A stretch of 64,000 bases of DNA from Tigriopus japonicus (taxonomy: Eukaryota > Arthropoda > Copepoda > Harpacticoida > Harpacticidae). Below are positions 48,824 to 60,698 of this stretch, in pieces. Both the position numbers and the translations under genes were made by a program. Positions within the stretch are counted from its first letter, which is position 1, and each line of letters opens with the position of its first letter. The notes under the pieces are model-generated. The model was not told the origin of the DNA. It saw nothing but the letters and a program-made list of their open reading frames with translations, and made no database searches. The stretch lies in the NCBI GenBank assembly GCA_010645155.1, contig JAAGOF010000041.1, positions 788,097-852,096 of the forward strand. The letters are read 5' to 3'.

Positions 48824-51800
48824 GTAAGGTATCAAGGCCAAGTTTTCCTTTTTTCTTACTGATTCAACATTTTGTGCTCTCAAAGCATTGAGATATGTAA
48901 GCTGCATTGCTTGAGGTTCAGCAATTGTTACTTGTTTGCCCTCAACGAAACCTCGAAGGAATGTAAACTCAACAAGCTCAGCGGAACCATTTTGAACACA
49001 GTTGCCAATCCTGAATCGGAATTGATTTACTTTGTAAAGGAAGGAGGTAAGTCGAAAAAAGTACAATCCATTTTAGAATTGAGCCGAGTTTTTTGAAAAC
49101 GGGTTTTGATGAGTTAAGTTTTCTCCAACATTTAGGGCAATGAATTTTCATCTTGCCATGAGATTTAGTTAACTAGACTTGATTTAAATTGATTGATTGA
49201 CTATACAATGTTAACGGACAATGTTGATATTGAGTTTTATTTACGCAATGCAAGAGCTTTAGATAACGATGATCGTACTTCCACGTATAAGAAAGCATTT
49301 GTTGCATTTAAAGGCATAAAATTGGAGTTTTGTTTATTCACAATAAGAAGTAAGTAGAGCAAATTTGTTTGTAAATGTTTGAGGGTTTCGAAAAAGATTC
49401 AAAACCAACGAAGAATGTTATTGACAGGACGGTTTAAAAACTTGAACTATTTGGTTTTCTTAGGAAAGCTTTTTTCTCTATTTCTAAACTATTTTGCTAT
49501 TTTTCTAGCATTTGGAGATAAAAAATCGAATTCCTTTTGCTCCAGGAGTTTGAGAATAATTGAGCTTGTCTAAAAGGGAAATAATATTCATACCAAATTT
49601 ACTTTTCCGATGCAATACAGAAGCTTAGATTGGCAGATAATAAAAAATGCAGATTCTGAGGTCATTTGCCGCTTTGCTGACAAAAACAATTTGAAATTAC
49701 ATACAAAACATTTGATTTGAGATTTAATTGGCAAAATAGCTTTACTAGTAAAAAAGCCCCGGGAAGAATTTGAGTTTTGGCAAAGCTTCTTTCTCTGCTT
49801 TATAATGGCCATCAGGTACAAAAAGTTGCTGCAAATCACTTAAAAACGCCCCAAATATTCTGGTCGACAGTGCCTTCGTATTGAAGAACCTAATATAATT
49901 TGTCATAATGAATTGTCATTTCACGCCTGATGAGTCAGTCAATACGACCTTGGTACAATTGAAGGTAATATGGTCACAAGCAAATGGGTCACAGGTACAT
50001 AGTTCACAATAAAAAGGTCACAAGGAAAAAAGGTCACACGGTAAAAGAGTCACGGTGAAAAATCATTTCCGTGGAGATAAATGTGTTCCACCCGCAATAT
50101 CTCTGAAGCCCATGGGCAGATCTCAAAAAAAGGGTGTACTCGTGACTACATAGGGGTGAGGAAACACCTTCCTCCTAGGTCTGCCGGAACCGGGGCAGGT
50201 TGTGACCATGGTCCTAAAAAAATGTTGGGAATGACTTCCTGTTGACTTCACTTATGAGACCTTTGCCTTAGCATAATTGTGTTCCCCTGGTTAATTTTGG
50301 GGTCCCATTGGACAATCCTCAGCCAAGGAAGATCTCAGTGTCCCTGGGTTCACCCCCTTGGCTACCTCCAGAGCCATGCGGGTTTGTGACTTTTTTACCT
50401 TGTGACTTATTTACCGCGCGTGCCTTGGTACTAATGTCATAAAATTCAAATGTTTTGCATTTCCCTTTTTTATTCTATTGTTAAATTGTAACCTTTTTCA
50501 TGCCGTTTCATAACTGATTTTGGTCCAAGAATGAGATAAATAGGACTCGTAAAAATATTCATTTATTTCCTTTTTTTGCTGTGAAGCATGTATCCCATCT
50601 TAAATATCACACTGTAGGATCATGGATCAAGTGATGGCAAACGAGCGATTTCGTTAGCTGATTTTATTCCTTGAAACCTCTAGACCAGGGGCCGTCAAGC
50701 ACCTTTGGGTCAAGGGTCCACTATTTTGGACTTTCCTCATAGCTCCTGGGCCCATCAACGACCATCCTTGGGCCCACATGTTGCCGACCCCTGCTCTAGA
50801 CTTTCCGATCCGCAACAAAGAGGAACAAATCCGTGTCCTAAATATGCTCCAAATTTCCCGTTTTTGGGAACAACGCATGTAAAACTTCAAAAAAACTAAC
50901 ATTCTCTTATTGGATCTTTTGACAGTGAAAGAGATGATTGCATTGTTTGGTCGGAAGGAATCCTTTGATTTTGATCCTGATGCCATTTCTCAAGATGCTG
51001 CCACTAATATTCCTTTAGAGCCGCAAGACTTAAATAGTGATCCTTACATATTCAATTACAAAGGGGGTATTTTGAAATGTGGCGGGGTACAAAGTTGGAA
51101 CATCCAGTTAACAACCTGTTACTTTGCTTATCCTGGGACTTGGAACTGGGTCCGAGTAGGAGACATGAACAAGAGGTGTGGTCGAGGCGGTTCTGGTTGG
51201 CTTTTAGGGAATCCTTGGATCACAGGTGGAAGTGAAGGTAAGCATACCTTGACATCGATTCATTAATACTTATGAACAAAAATATAATTAAAAGAAGACA
51301 AGTAAGCAAAGACTGGGCCTGGTAGTCAACCCCAAATCTGTATCCTTACGTGTGATAACGTATTTCTTTTAATCAATGTTGCTGTAAAATTTGCTTGAGA
51401 ATTTGAGGTTACATCTACCTATTTTTTTGCTCTATTTAGGGACCAGTGTCCCAATTAGTCTCAAATATCTTGGTTGCCAATCACCTAATTTTCAATTGAT
51501 TTCAATTCAATAGATATCTAAGCCAGTGACAATTAATACCATCCAGTAATGCAAATCAGTTAAAGGTGCTTTAAAGTAAAGTGTTTACCCCCCCATTTCC
51601 CCCATTCATCGCGCGTACCATTTTTGAAAGCTTGCATAAAAACCTCTATGCTCACTTGACCAATCTTCATCTCTTAGTGAGCGTATCGCATAAGAAAACG
51701 ATCGTTCTGAAAAACGGCGTTTGGGAATTCGGACCCGATCTTCCGACCGCTGGACTTCATCACACCTTAATTGAACTGTCGCCGACTCGCGTCCTAGTTA

Positions 51801-54800
51801 TCGGAATATTTTATTTTGCCGGATATCATCCAATGACCGCCAATCCCGAGACTTTTCTCTACGATGCCCTTAACAACGAGTGGTCTGTCTTCGCGTACTT
51901 AACGAACCCTAGACCAGGTATGGCAGTTGCTAAAGTAGATTTGGATGACACAACATCTATTGTTGTGGCTGTGGGTGGAGGCGGAAAGCCGGGATATCCT
52001 CCTTCTGATGAGGTCAATATTTTGGACTTAGCACAAGGGTAAGTAAGGTACCGCAAGTTTTTACATGAACTTGTTGCCCTGGCAATATTAACTCGGCATT
52101 CATGTGTTTTGATTATTCTGACACAATTTGAATGCGGATCTAACAAAGAGGGTTTCGATTGTCAAATTGATGCCAAAAGGGATGTTGATGTTGTACGGAA
52201 ATGCTTACAGAAAACGATTTCGATTTTACAAACCCAGATCAGGGTTCACACAATTTCTGCACAACTTTCTGTGTTTGAATATTCAGCCGACCTGATCAAG
52301 GGTTCATTCTTTTCATGCATGTAAAATAAAAAACAATTGCTCAAACTTGAGGCACTGAACCTTTGCATTTGTCATTTTCAGAAACCTTCCATTTCAATTT
52401 TGAATAATCTCGGGCTTGAGTGTAGAGAAGAGTATTAGGTTTTACTTACTTACCAAATGACTTATTCATTCAATCCAAGTCTTCTACAAATTTGATTCAA
52501 AAAATCGACCAATTTCTGCCTGGGCTGTCACAGCACTCTTCTTTTCAAGATACTTTCGGGTGATCCTACCTAGAGGGCTAACAGAGAAATGTCTCTCCAG
52601 TTCAGTCAGTAGAGATTTGTTTTGAACACACTTCATTGATCCGGTAGCAAGGGTGTCAAGTGGCTTGATTCATCATGCATTCCTCTTGTTCATGCAAAGC
52701 AGTTGAATGAGCAATTTCGCCACTGACTCCCTGAAAACGCGCAAGTTCTGGTTATGTTTTTGAATCACGTAACTAAGCATGTTCAGCATCAAATCCCATC
52801 ACACACACAGTGCAGGCTTGGTGACTCACGAATATTTTTGGAGTGTCATTCCTCTGTTAGCCCTCTAATCCTACCCAACTCCAGGCAAGCAAAGGGGGGT
52901 TTCAACTGAAGTCAAGCGGCTGGCTTGGGGGTGACTTTTCTCTTCCTAGAACTCTGTAGACCTCTATGCCAAAAGTATTCAAATATGTCCAAAAGGTGTG
53001 CAAAAGTTCCCAAAAGTGTCCAACACTGCCCAAAGGTGTCCATGGGTGTCTATAAGTCCATCAAACGTAAAAGAAAGGTGTCCAAAGCAGACAAATTGTA
53101 ATGCATATGTAATTGAATTCAAAAGAATGAATGGTTATACACTCAAACAAAAATAGTTCCTTTTTTGAACATTTAGCTTCAATTTCTTGTTGAAAAAAGA
53201 AGGTAGATTTGGGCAAAGTAAAGCTAAATTTCGAGACAAAAAGCCAAAAAAGGCTAAACAAAATTTTAAGTTTTCATTTCCTTTCGAGTATTGTTACTTT
53301 AAAGTGCCTAACTTGCCAGTAATTTCGTTAGATTCTAGTGAAGAAAGCAAAGCTGAAGCCTTTTTTTAATGACAGGAAATTTCTAAGAGAGAGGAAAAAA
53401 ATGAAATATCGCCAAAAAGGCTAAAAAGGTAAAAAAAAAACTTTTCCGCTAAATTTTACAAAGAACCTCGAAAAGGCTAAATTTAGCTTCTGGAAAATTT
53501 AAAAAATCTAAAGAACCTTGGACAATATTCCCAAAGTCGTTTCACAAACTCTTCCCTTTGAATAGTAAACACGTACAAAAATGACGTACTTGGGGGAACC
53601 AATCAAAATACTTGTACTTGGGTAAACTAATCAAAATACTTAATAGCGTTTACTTGTAACTAATTATGAAACCATTGAAGATGAATCTGTATAACATGAT
53701 ACCTATTGCTCAAATGTTATTAGTAGTCCCAGTCTCGGGTTCGTTCCTTCGTTCCCTTCTATTGATCGTTATTAAAGTGCCAGTCAAAATAGAGTAACTT
53801 TTGGTTGGGGCAAATCATTGGGTCGAAAAGTTGTTTCAATCTTACGATTGAGTAACACAAACTTCGAAGGATCGAATGCCTCCCTTATTGCAGAGTAACC
53901 CATACCAGCCGTTTGTCTGGTTTTAATCTTTCTTCCTTTCCGGTGACAACACAAGCCCAAAAGGTCCTTCTAAAGATTTTGAAAGAGCTCGTCGAACTTT
54001 ATAGTTGTGGTTGCCAGTAAAGCAAGTTTTTCGAGATTCTCGGATTCTCGGTTTGCGGGAGTAGTTGTAATTGCAATTACGTAATTTCAATTACATGTAA
54101 TTGTATTTGTGGCCATGAAATTGACAAATTTTCAATTACAAATTACTCTGTTTTTGCTGTAGTTAAAACGCAGCTTTCGCAGCTGGGATCTGATAGAGGC
54201 TGTTCGCACTGTAATTTAAGCCGTCAAGGGCCGTGATTACTGCATGTAACTTAATACCACAGGCCACTAGGACTCGGTAAGACCGGGATTCGAACCAAAG
54301 ATGTTGTGGGTAATTGGCGAATGCCCAGCCCCTATGCTACGACTGCTTGCCTAACCTACCAATTATTTTTAAAAACCTTACTTCTGCAAATTGAACATAA
54401 AACCAATTTATCAGTTTTTACGTGGAAAACAATTATTCTGTCATCAATTTGCGGCCAATGTGATGCCACTAACCATAGACCACGGAACTTCTGGACGACT
54501 GACACCAACGCAACCTTTTCATTATGCGTTTTGTCGCATAGGAGGCTTAGCAACATTTTCAGACCCAAAATAATTGCTAACACCAAAATTTTCTCTCTTC
54601 AGTCTGTATTAAGTCTCTGCATTTAGCCTTCCAAGGGTTTTAAAAAGTTTCAATTTTTGTTTTACCTATTAATTTGTAAAGAGATCAAACCATCAGGCAA
54701 TAACATAGTTCCATGTTCCATTTCAATAACTTGCTTCATGAGGGTTTTCATAATTTGAATTGGTCTCTACTATAAAGTTACACTTTATGTATGACAGTTA

Positions 54801-57800
54801 ATCAAACAACATGTTTCCCTACATTAACTATGTGCCATTAGCATGATTTGATAATTTGTATTTTTCAAAATTCAAAAAGGTTGTTAGTTAGCAAGGACAG
54901 ATAAGAATACATCCTCACACCTTTTGGCAATTTCCAGTTTCCACCATCCTTCTACCACTTTTTAATATTTAATATAGTTAGATTCACTCCCATCACAGGA
55001 TTCATTCTTTTCAAGGATAATATCTTTAAGAAATTAAATACATTAGTACTATGTGTAATGATGCATATTTGTATCTAACAAAAAACTTTCTTTGGTGACT
55101 TCATATATGTCCAATGACTTTGTTTTGCAATATTGGGCAAATATATACTAAGATATATGTTTTGTTTTGAGCTTAAAAGATGCCCAGAATTATGCCTCAC
55201 ACAATGGAAACACTAGTATTTATCTTACTTTCTTGGTTCACTCACAATAAAAAACAAAGGAATTGGACTTTTGGTATGTGGCTGAATCACCAACAGAACA
55301 AGTTCCACCAGCACATGAACTCGCATGTGATGAATTATTGATCAAAACTTCACTGAATCCCACAATAACTTAAGGTGTAAAGTTGCTCCTTTCACTAAAG
55401 CTGTTGCACTATCAAAGGGTGGGTGTGCCATCAACACTCTTAACAACACACTTAAAAGACACTGCAAAGATGAATTTATCACATTTCAAGATGAGAAGAG
55501 GTGTGTTTCAAATGTTGTGAGTGAGAAGCAAATGGCGAAACAAACGAGGGTGACTGAATAGTGTAGTTTTGTTAGAATTGTAATTTGTATCCCACAATGA
55601 GAATTTAGGCTCAAGTAATTTTTTAAATAAAAGAAACCTGGTATCATCTTATGAATAGCAAAAGGAACTTAATACTCAAAATATAAATGGTTGTTAATCC
55701 ACCAAAACAAGGAAGTCATGTTATCTGCAGGCCAATAATCTCATCACCTTTTGAAGGGCAAATGTGGCCAATCCTGCCCAATGACAATTGGCTTGGGTTG
55801 CCTGAAGAACGTCTAATTTGAGAATGGCATTATTTCCGTTGAGGGTTCAGATCCTGGGTTGAGTCATCCTTGCACTAACAGATAGCTTACGTTACAATTC
55901 ACACCCAAGCTATGATGTTTCATTACTTTTAATTCACAATAGCTTTTGACCATGATTTTTTATCAGGAGATAGAACTTTTCACAACCAAATATATATATC
56001 AAAGTTCGTGTTCGCAGAAAAAGAAAAATATGCCTTGTGATTGATGGCATAATACTTTGTACATGTATACAGACAAACAAAGTCCAGCTTTTGAAGTCCT
56101 TGAACCACACAATTTCGTTATGAACTTTCATTTGCCTTTCAAAATCTCATCAATATTTTCAATGTTCTTTTGATCTTATGAATGCCTTAAGTGACGCCCA
56201 AAATGTCCCGAGGAGTGCCAGCCGAAGAAATCAATGATGGCATTCGAAAACTCAAAGGAGTTCCACGGACGAAATTGAGACAGAAAAGACGAAATGCGAA
56301 GAAGGGCAACGGTTTTGCTTACTTCCAAATGGCAGTACGCTTTCAAAACCTGCCATTGATATACTTGGGAGGGCACCCTTAAGTATTTAAAGGGACTTTA
56401 ATCGCTATAATGCAAAGGAGTTAGTGAGGAGAGAAAAGAACCAATCAACATTGGGATCCAATCAAGTTGACATATTTGACATTCCATCTTGGGGTGAGAC
56501 TATGAAAACGTGATTCTTTTTGACATAATTTATCCAAGAAATAAATCATTGAAAAGTTAAACCTTGAAATACAAATATTCGAGTGTTATAATCACATTCT
56601 ATACAACGGATTCATTTATCGTGTTCGATGAAATTTAGGTTGCGATTTTGAGCGGAAAATATAGAGGGTGACACCCGTGGCACATTAATGTTGGCATTGA
56701 TCTTGCACTAAAACTGTGCTATAATATGGAAATGGTCAATATTTGCCAACATCACTCGTTGCTTTTCATATTTATAATACTTTTCTGCAGGATTTACTGT
56801 TTTACATTTTTTTGATTTTTTTCTTCACTTGTTCAGCGAAATTGACATGAAATGTTATACACGTAAATTAACTATTTTTCGAAAATATAGTCAATGTAAA
56901 CATTTTAACTAATTGCAATGCAATAAAAACTAAAATATTTTTACTACCTGCTAACTGACAATCAAAATAACCTTTTGAAAATGGAATCACATTTGAAAAA
57001 AGCCATTTTTGTAAGTGTGTCATTGGTGGTCAAAATAAGAAATAGTCAAAATAGCCAAAAACTCGCTTATAATACAAATTTTTGAAAAATGCTTCTGAAT
57101 TTTCAAAGTCCACACCGGAATGTGCCCAACTCATGCTTTTTGGAATTCGTTTAAGTCTAAAAAATCTCTCTTTGCTCCTTGCTAGAATGAAAAATCAGAA
57201 AATGAACAAGACATGTCCTTGGAGATGGAAGACGCCGGGTATAATTTGGCTGGCATTCGGATTTCCTCGTCTTTTTTGGACCTCCAATAAGGCAAAACCA
57301 TTCAATGGAGTTAGCTCTTCGCCTTTCCTTTTCATTTTTTGACAAAGCAACATATATAAATGGGTTAAAAGTCCCCTCAAATGATATTTTCTCGCTTTTT
57401 ACGCCATGATCAATGACACTGAGACCGCCTAGGGCAAACAGTGCTGAACTGTGAGAGGTTCCGAGAGAATCATCATACACTTTCCGTTTTAAAGCTCTGC
57501 GTCATCCCGTCTATTGTCATTGATGTCAATTACATTTTCGGACAATTCGTTACATTTTTCGACGAAGTAATTGTAATCAATTACATGGTTCAAGTAATTG
57601 ACCCAACCTTGGCCCTGACCTAAAAGCGGTTGGCGACCCCTGGACTGTAGCACATCTCCAAAAATGTTTTTAATACTTAACAGGTGGTGTTGAGGGTTTG
57701 TTAATTTTAATTACAGACATTATGTTATAAACATGTCACAAACTAATCTAAATCCCTTGTGTTAAGTGAGGAAATATATAATCATGACCCGAAAAGCAAG

Positions 57801-58874
57801 GTCAAAAAGGTAGTGTTGTCTCTGAGTTACAATCTCATTCACGAACCGCAGTATTTTTGACCGTTGTTGGATTTTACCAATCATTCCTTTAAAGAAATAT
57901 TTACTGTGACACATAAATCTTTGCCTCCTCAGAAACAAAATAAAATCTTATATATTTTTGCTTTTCCAAAATCAAAGAACAAAGCCTAAAAATAGCTTTT
58001 GTTGTATATCTTTCAATCAGCTACTTTCAGCTATACACTTTTCCAAACGAGTGATCAATAGTGCCAAAGGAACTTGATCCCCACACTTAGATTCTGGCAA
58101 TATTCCGAATGTCCATGATTCCAGATTGTTTTCGAAAAAGTATTGTGCAAGAGCTGTCTTGATCTCTTATTTCAAAATGATGTCCAAATCTCTCATCTTT
58201 TTTCTCACATTGAAAAAGTCCTAAGTTGCGTGACTCCATTTTAAAACCTAACCTAACCTAACTTTAAACCTAACCTAAAACCTAACCTAATCTAACACAA
58301 TAGAATGTAATCCAACATAACTTAGTTTCAGTTTAAAGCAATGTATCACGCAACCTCAGGAACTCGGCAGTGAGATTATACCCGAGAGTTTTCTGTTTCA
58401 TTGATTGCGCTTAAAGTACAAGTAGTTTACAAATGACTGATAAACATCTCATTCTGTAAACCTTCTTCGTTTGCAATTAGTAAGGGAAAAATATGTGATT
58501 TTGTCATGATTGCCAACAGGCAAAGATTTTTATATCACCCTGTATGTTGTAGCAGTGAGAGTTTAGATGTCTATAGTTGTTCAATTATTGTAATTAGTTT
58601 TGCGGCTCACGTTTTTGATTTAAAAAATACACTTTTTCTTCATAGAGTCTGGAAGAAGGCGCCATTTCCATTTCCAGTTACAATTTTCAGTGGAAAGGTG
58701 ATTGTTATTGGAAACGGCAGACGACTTTTGCACCTTGGAGGTTCAATGCAGCGAGGCGAGGGTTCCATAAACCACACCTATGAATATGTTCACAATGGCC
58801 CATGGAAAAGGCTTCCCGATTTACTTTTCCCACTTGGACAGTTTGGTGTAGCAGCATACAACGTGTATACATGA
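48693..58874 (+). CDS. Probable secreted PAN/Apple-like plus kelch-repeat protein, 5 exons
   Basis: Exons 48693-48823, 48886-49046, 50926-51237, 51678-52038 and 58646-58874 join to 1194 nt (397 residues plus stop) with matching phases and GT-AG introns. Residues 1-16 are a signal-peptide-like start (MWSTPFLFASFNLVHA). Residues about 44-95 hold Cys48, 52, 58 and 70 spaced as in a PAN/Apple module, a fold that binds proteins or sugars. From about 140 to the end there are kelch-like features: KCGGV, W170/W172, M178-R181, WITGG at 195-199, later VAVGGGGKPGY and LHLGGS. About 260 residues would make five blades or so. The protein probably acts outside the cell; ligand unknown. The last exon lies 6.6 kb downstream, so an unseen extra exon or a different 3' end is possible, but phase and kelch pattern support this join. 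Confidence 0.75.
48886..49046 (+). CDS. PAN-kelch gene exon 2: PAN/Apple-like cysteine module
   Basis: Residues 44-97. Pattern C-x3-C-x5-C-x11-C with CYLFALNETSKECKL, close to the PAN/Apple core. Preceded by a 62-bp intron; donor GGAG/GTAAGT. Confidence 0.78.
49957..50422. mobile_element. 466-bp TIR element with GTCACA repeat ends
   Basis: Flanked by identical CCTTGGTAC at 49948-49956 and 50423-50431. Both ends carry GGTAA, four bases, then GTCACAAG in inverse orientation. The left end has about seven imperfect 13-bp GGTCACAAGGAAAA-type units (49970-50060), the right end fewer. Confidence 0.85.
50686..50793. mobile_element. 108-bp hAT-type miniature element with perfect 8-bp duplication
   Basis: Begins CAGGGGCCGTCAAGCACC and ends TGTTGCCGACCCCTG. 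Flanked by identical CTCTAGAC at 50678-50685 and 50794-50801. Interior GGGCCCA units match 29352-29561. Confidence 0.93.
50926..51237 (+). CDS. PAN-kelch gene exon 3: linker and first kelch blades
   Basis: Residues 98-201. Acidic linker FDFDPDAISQD, then ILKCGGVQSWNIQLTTCYFA, WNWVRVGDMNKRC and GNPWITGG, which give a kelch-style GG, W and M-x-x-R order. Acceptor TTTTGACAG; donor GAAG/GTAAGC. Confidence 0.82.
51678..52038 (+). CDS. PAN-kelch gene exon 4: kelch blades
   Basis: Residues 202-321. Contains VWEFGPDLPTAGLHHTLIEL, LYDALNNEWSVF and VVAVGGGGKPGYPPSDEVNI, typical propeller strands. The region is visibly GC-richer than its flanks. Donor CAAGG/GTAAGT. Confidence 0.82.
52571..52867. mobile_element. 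297-bp TIR element, TAGAGGGCTAA family, copy 1
   Basis: Starts TAGAGGGCTAACAGAG and ends with the inverse CTCTGTTAGCCCTCTA; the TIR runs about 28 bp. Perfect 8-bp flanking repeats ATCCTACC at 52563-52570 and 52868-52875. No coding capacity. The 8-bp duplication suggests the hAT superfamily. Confidence 0.93.
54277..54351 (-). repeat. tRNA-like pol III promoter unit, different family
   Basis: Minus strand contains TAGCATAGGGG, a full match to the A-box consensus, and GGTTCGAATCC as B box 45 bp later. The ends do not pair into an acceptor stem, so a SINE or tRNA pseudogene is more likely than a working tRNA. Confidence 0.55.
56170..57500 (-). repeat. Large inverted repeat, left arm
   Basis: The reverse complement aligns along its length with 59290-60580 at roughly two-thirds identity. 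Landmarks are CTGTTTGCCCTAGGC (near 57435), GAGGAAATCCGAA (near 57265), TTCTTTTCTCTCCTCACTAA (near 56430) and GAGTTTTCGAA (near 56245). Confidence 0.8.
57612..57643. mobile_element. Solo hAT-type end (GGCGACCCCTG)
   Basis: AGCGGTTGGCGACCCCTG resembles the right end of the CAGGGGTCGGCAA family. No matching left end was located. Confidence 0.4.
58225..58354. repeat. Short inverted-end element containing CCTAA (TTAGG) units
   Basis: Ends GTTGCGTGA and TCACGCAAC. The interior has about nine CCTAA units, in runs of up to three, between 58247 and 58292. CCTAA is the complement of the arthropod telomere unit TTAGG, but the run is short and interrupted. Confidence 0.65.
58646..58874 (+). CDS. PAN-kelch gene exon 5: last blade and stop
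   Basis: Residues 322-397. VWKKAPFPFPVTIFSGKVIV, LHLGGS and TYEYVHNGPWKRLPDL fit kelch strands; ends NVYT then TGA. Acceptor TTTTCTTCATAG. The open frame continues upstream without kelch pattern, as expected for intron. Confidence 0.7.
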
Positions 58875-58960
58875 AACGGATATCCAAGGACGAGGCGTTC
58901 ACATTTTCCTGTGATCACATGGTTTACAACCATGACTTCAAGAAAAATAGCCTGACTTTG

Positions 58961-58966
58961 AATAAA
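58961..58966 (+). promoter_or_regulatory. Candidate polyadenylation signal AATAAA of the PAN-kelch gene
   Basis: AATAAA begins 87 bp after the stop codon, followed about 90 bp later by a T/G-rich stretch (59053-59085). This supports exon 5 as the terminal exon. Confidence 0.45.
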
Positions 58967-59289
58967 ATGATTGACCACCTTTTTCAGATCAGATTATACA
59001 ACTTTCTCGTCACAAAACAAAATAACAAAAAATAATAATAATAGACAAAAATAATCTTATGGTCACTGTGTTTTTGTTAATGGTCACTTTTTAATGGAAG
59101 GAAGAGACCACAAGGTGTCCATATAATGGATTTAAATCAAGGTGTCTATTTAATGGATTTAAATCTTACAACTAGGAATTCTTCTAAATTTGAATGATTC
59201 TTGATAATGAGGAACCCACCTTTGACCTTTTATGTTACACCCTGACATAAAAGTTGTGTCGTAATCATACTTTGAACCTAAATATTAGC

Positions 59290-60580
59290 AATATAGATAA
59301 GATGACGTTGAGCTCTAGGACGGAAAGTGTTTGACGATCCTCTCACAACCTTTCACGGTTCTACGCTGTTTGCCCTAGGCTGTAAAATCTTCGTTGTTCG
59401 TAACGGAAAAAGCAGGAAATCGACATTTCAGGGGGCTTTTAACCTACTTATAAGCATCCTGTTGTCACGAAATAAAAAAGAAAGGCAAAGAGCCAGCTCC
59501 AAAGAATCGGTTTGGTGTTTTGGAGGGTGTCCAAAAAGAAGAGGAAATCCGAAATTCTACCCAACTTTGTCCATCTCAGAGGACAAGTCTTCACACATTT
59601 TCTCATTATTCATTAATACTAGGACCAAAAGGCGAATTCCATTAAATATGATGTACCTGTGCAGCCTTTTTCTCATTCAAAAGTAGTTTTACATACAAAA
59701 ATGGCATTTTTTGCATCTAAATTAAATTTTCAAAGACTTATTTATATTGTTTGATAATTTGGGTGTTTATATGGCCGGAGATACTTTCCGCTTCTTTGGG
59801 TCAAAAATGGACCGCCTCAGCTCAAATGTCGCCGATTTTATTACAACATTGAAAAATACTGAATTTAGTAGATTATTAGGAAGATAAACTATAATATAGA
59901 CCTGACTAAAAAATGGAAAAAAAAAATGAAAGAGGGTTATTTCAGCACTAGGTAGCTCTGGCGTGGGTGTCAAATATGAGTAGTGTTTAGATTTAATCCT
60001 CAATAATAAAATATGTCAATGTTTCAGAGGTAGATGAAATCAAGGGTAAACTAAGTAATTCCTGCGGCAATGAGAAATAACTTGGAAAGACTTTCAGTGC
60101 AGTGATGTAGGCCAATCTCGACTGTATTCATGCTTTAGTACGAGTTTAGAACAAGATTAATGCCAAAACAAGGGGAATAAATCCATTTCTAGAATTCAAT
60201 TGTAAAACTAGAAAATTTGCCCATCAATGTTTATTTTTCCATTTATTTATTACGTATATGATTATTCAAAAAAAGGATCACAATTTTAAAATTTCACCTT
60301 AAGGTACATGAAATGTTAAACATGCCAACTCGATTAGATCCAAAGGCTGGAGGTTCTTTTCTGTGCTCACTAACTCATTCGGTTTCATTCTTAAAGGTAA
60401 GCATATCAATGAAAGTTTTGAGAACAGATCATCATTTGGAAGCATAAATCATTTTTGCATTTCTTCGTCATTTGTGTCCCAATGTCATTTTTGGAACTGC
60501 TTGGAGTTTTCGAACATCATCATTGATGTCAATGGCTTCAATGGGTACTTCCTGCGTCGCTTGATTGTTCTGGCACTTGA
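59290..60580 (+). repeat. Large inverted repeat, right arm
   Basis: Mirror of 56170-57500: CTGTTTGCCCTAGGC near 59368, GAGGAAATCCGAA near 59541, TTCTTTTCTGTGCTCACTAA near 60355, GAGTTTTCGAA near 60505. A frame at 59327-59686 stays open and aligns with one on the minus strand of the left arm, but no domain is recognisable. Confidence 0.8.
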
Positions 60581-60698
60581 CACGAAGCCTTCAGATGTTT
60601 TCAATGGGGTGTTTTCTTGCTCTTTTTACCTTTATCACGTTAATTACCGAGGATTTGAAGCAAAAACTCTCCGTTCATAGAAATGAGTTCACTCGCTG

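Larger units (their letters stand above)
52039..58645 (+). other. Intron 4 of the PAN-kelch gene (6607 bp)
   Basis: Contains the 297-bp element at 52571-52867, a tRNA-like SINE head (54277-54351), the left arm of the large inverted repeat (about 56170-57500), a hAT-type end near 57640 and a CCTAA-bearing short element (58225-58354). No additional exon was recognised. Confidence 0.65.

Noticed and set aside
57157..57480. A third gene on the minus strand
   Set aside because: The 107-residue frame resembles its mirror-image copy but no known domain, and further exons were not found; kept only as a repeat-arm observation.
58247..58292. True chromosome end or telomere
   Set aside because: Only about nine interrupted CCTAA units, enclosed by inverted ends, with ordinary sequence on both sides.
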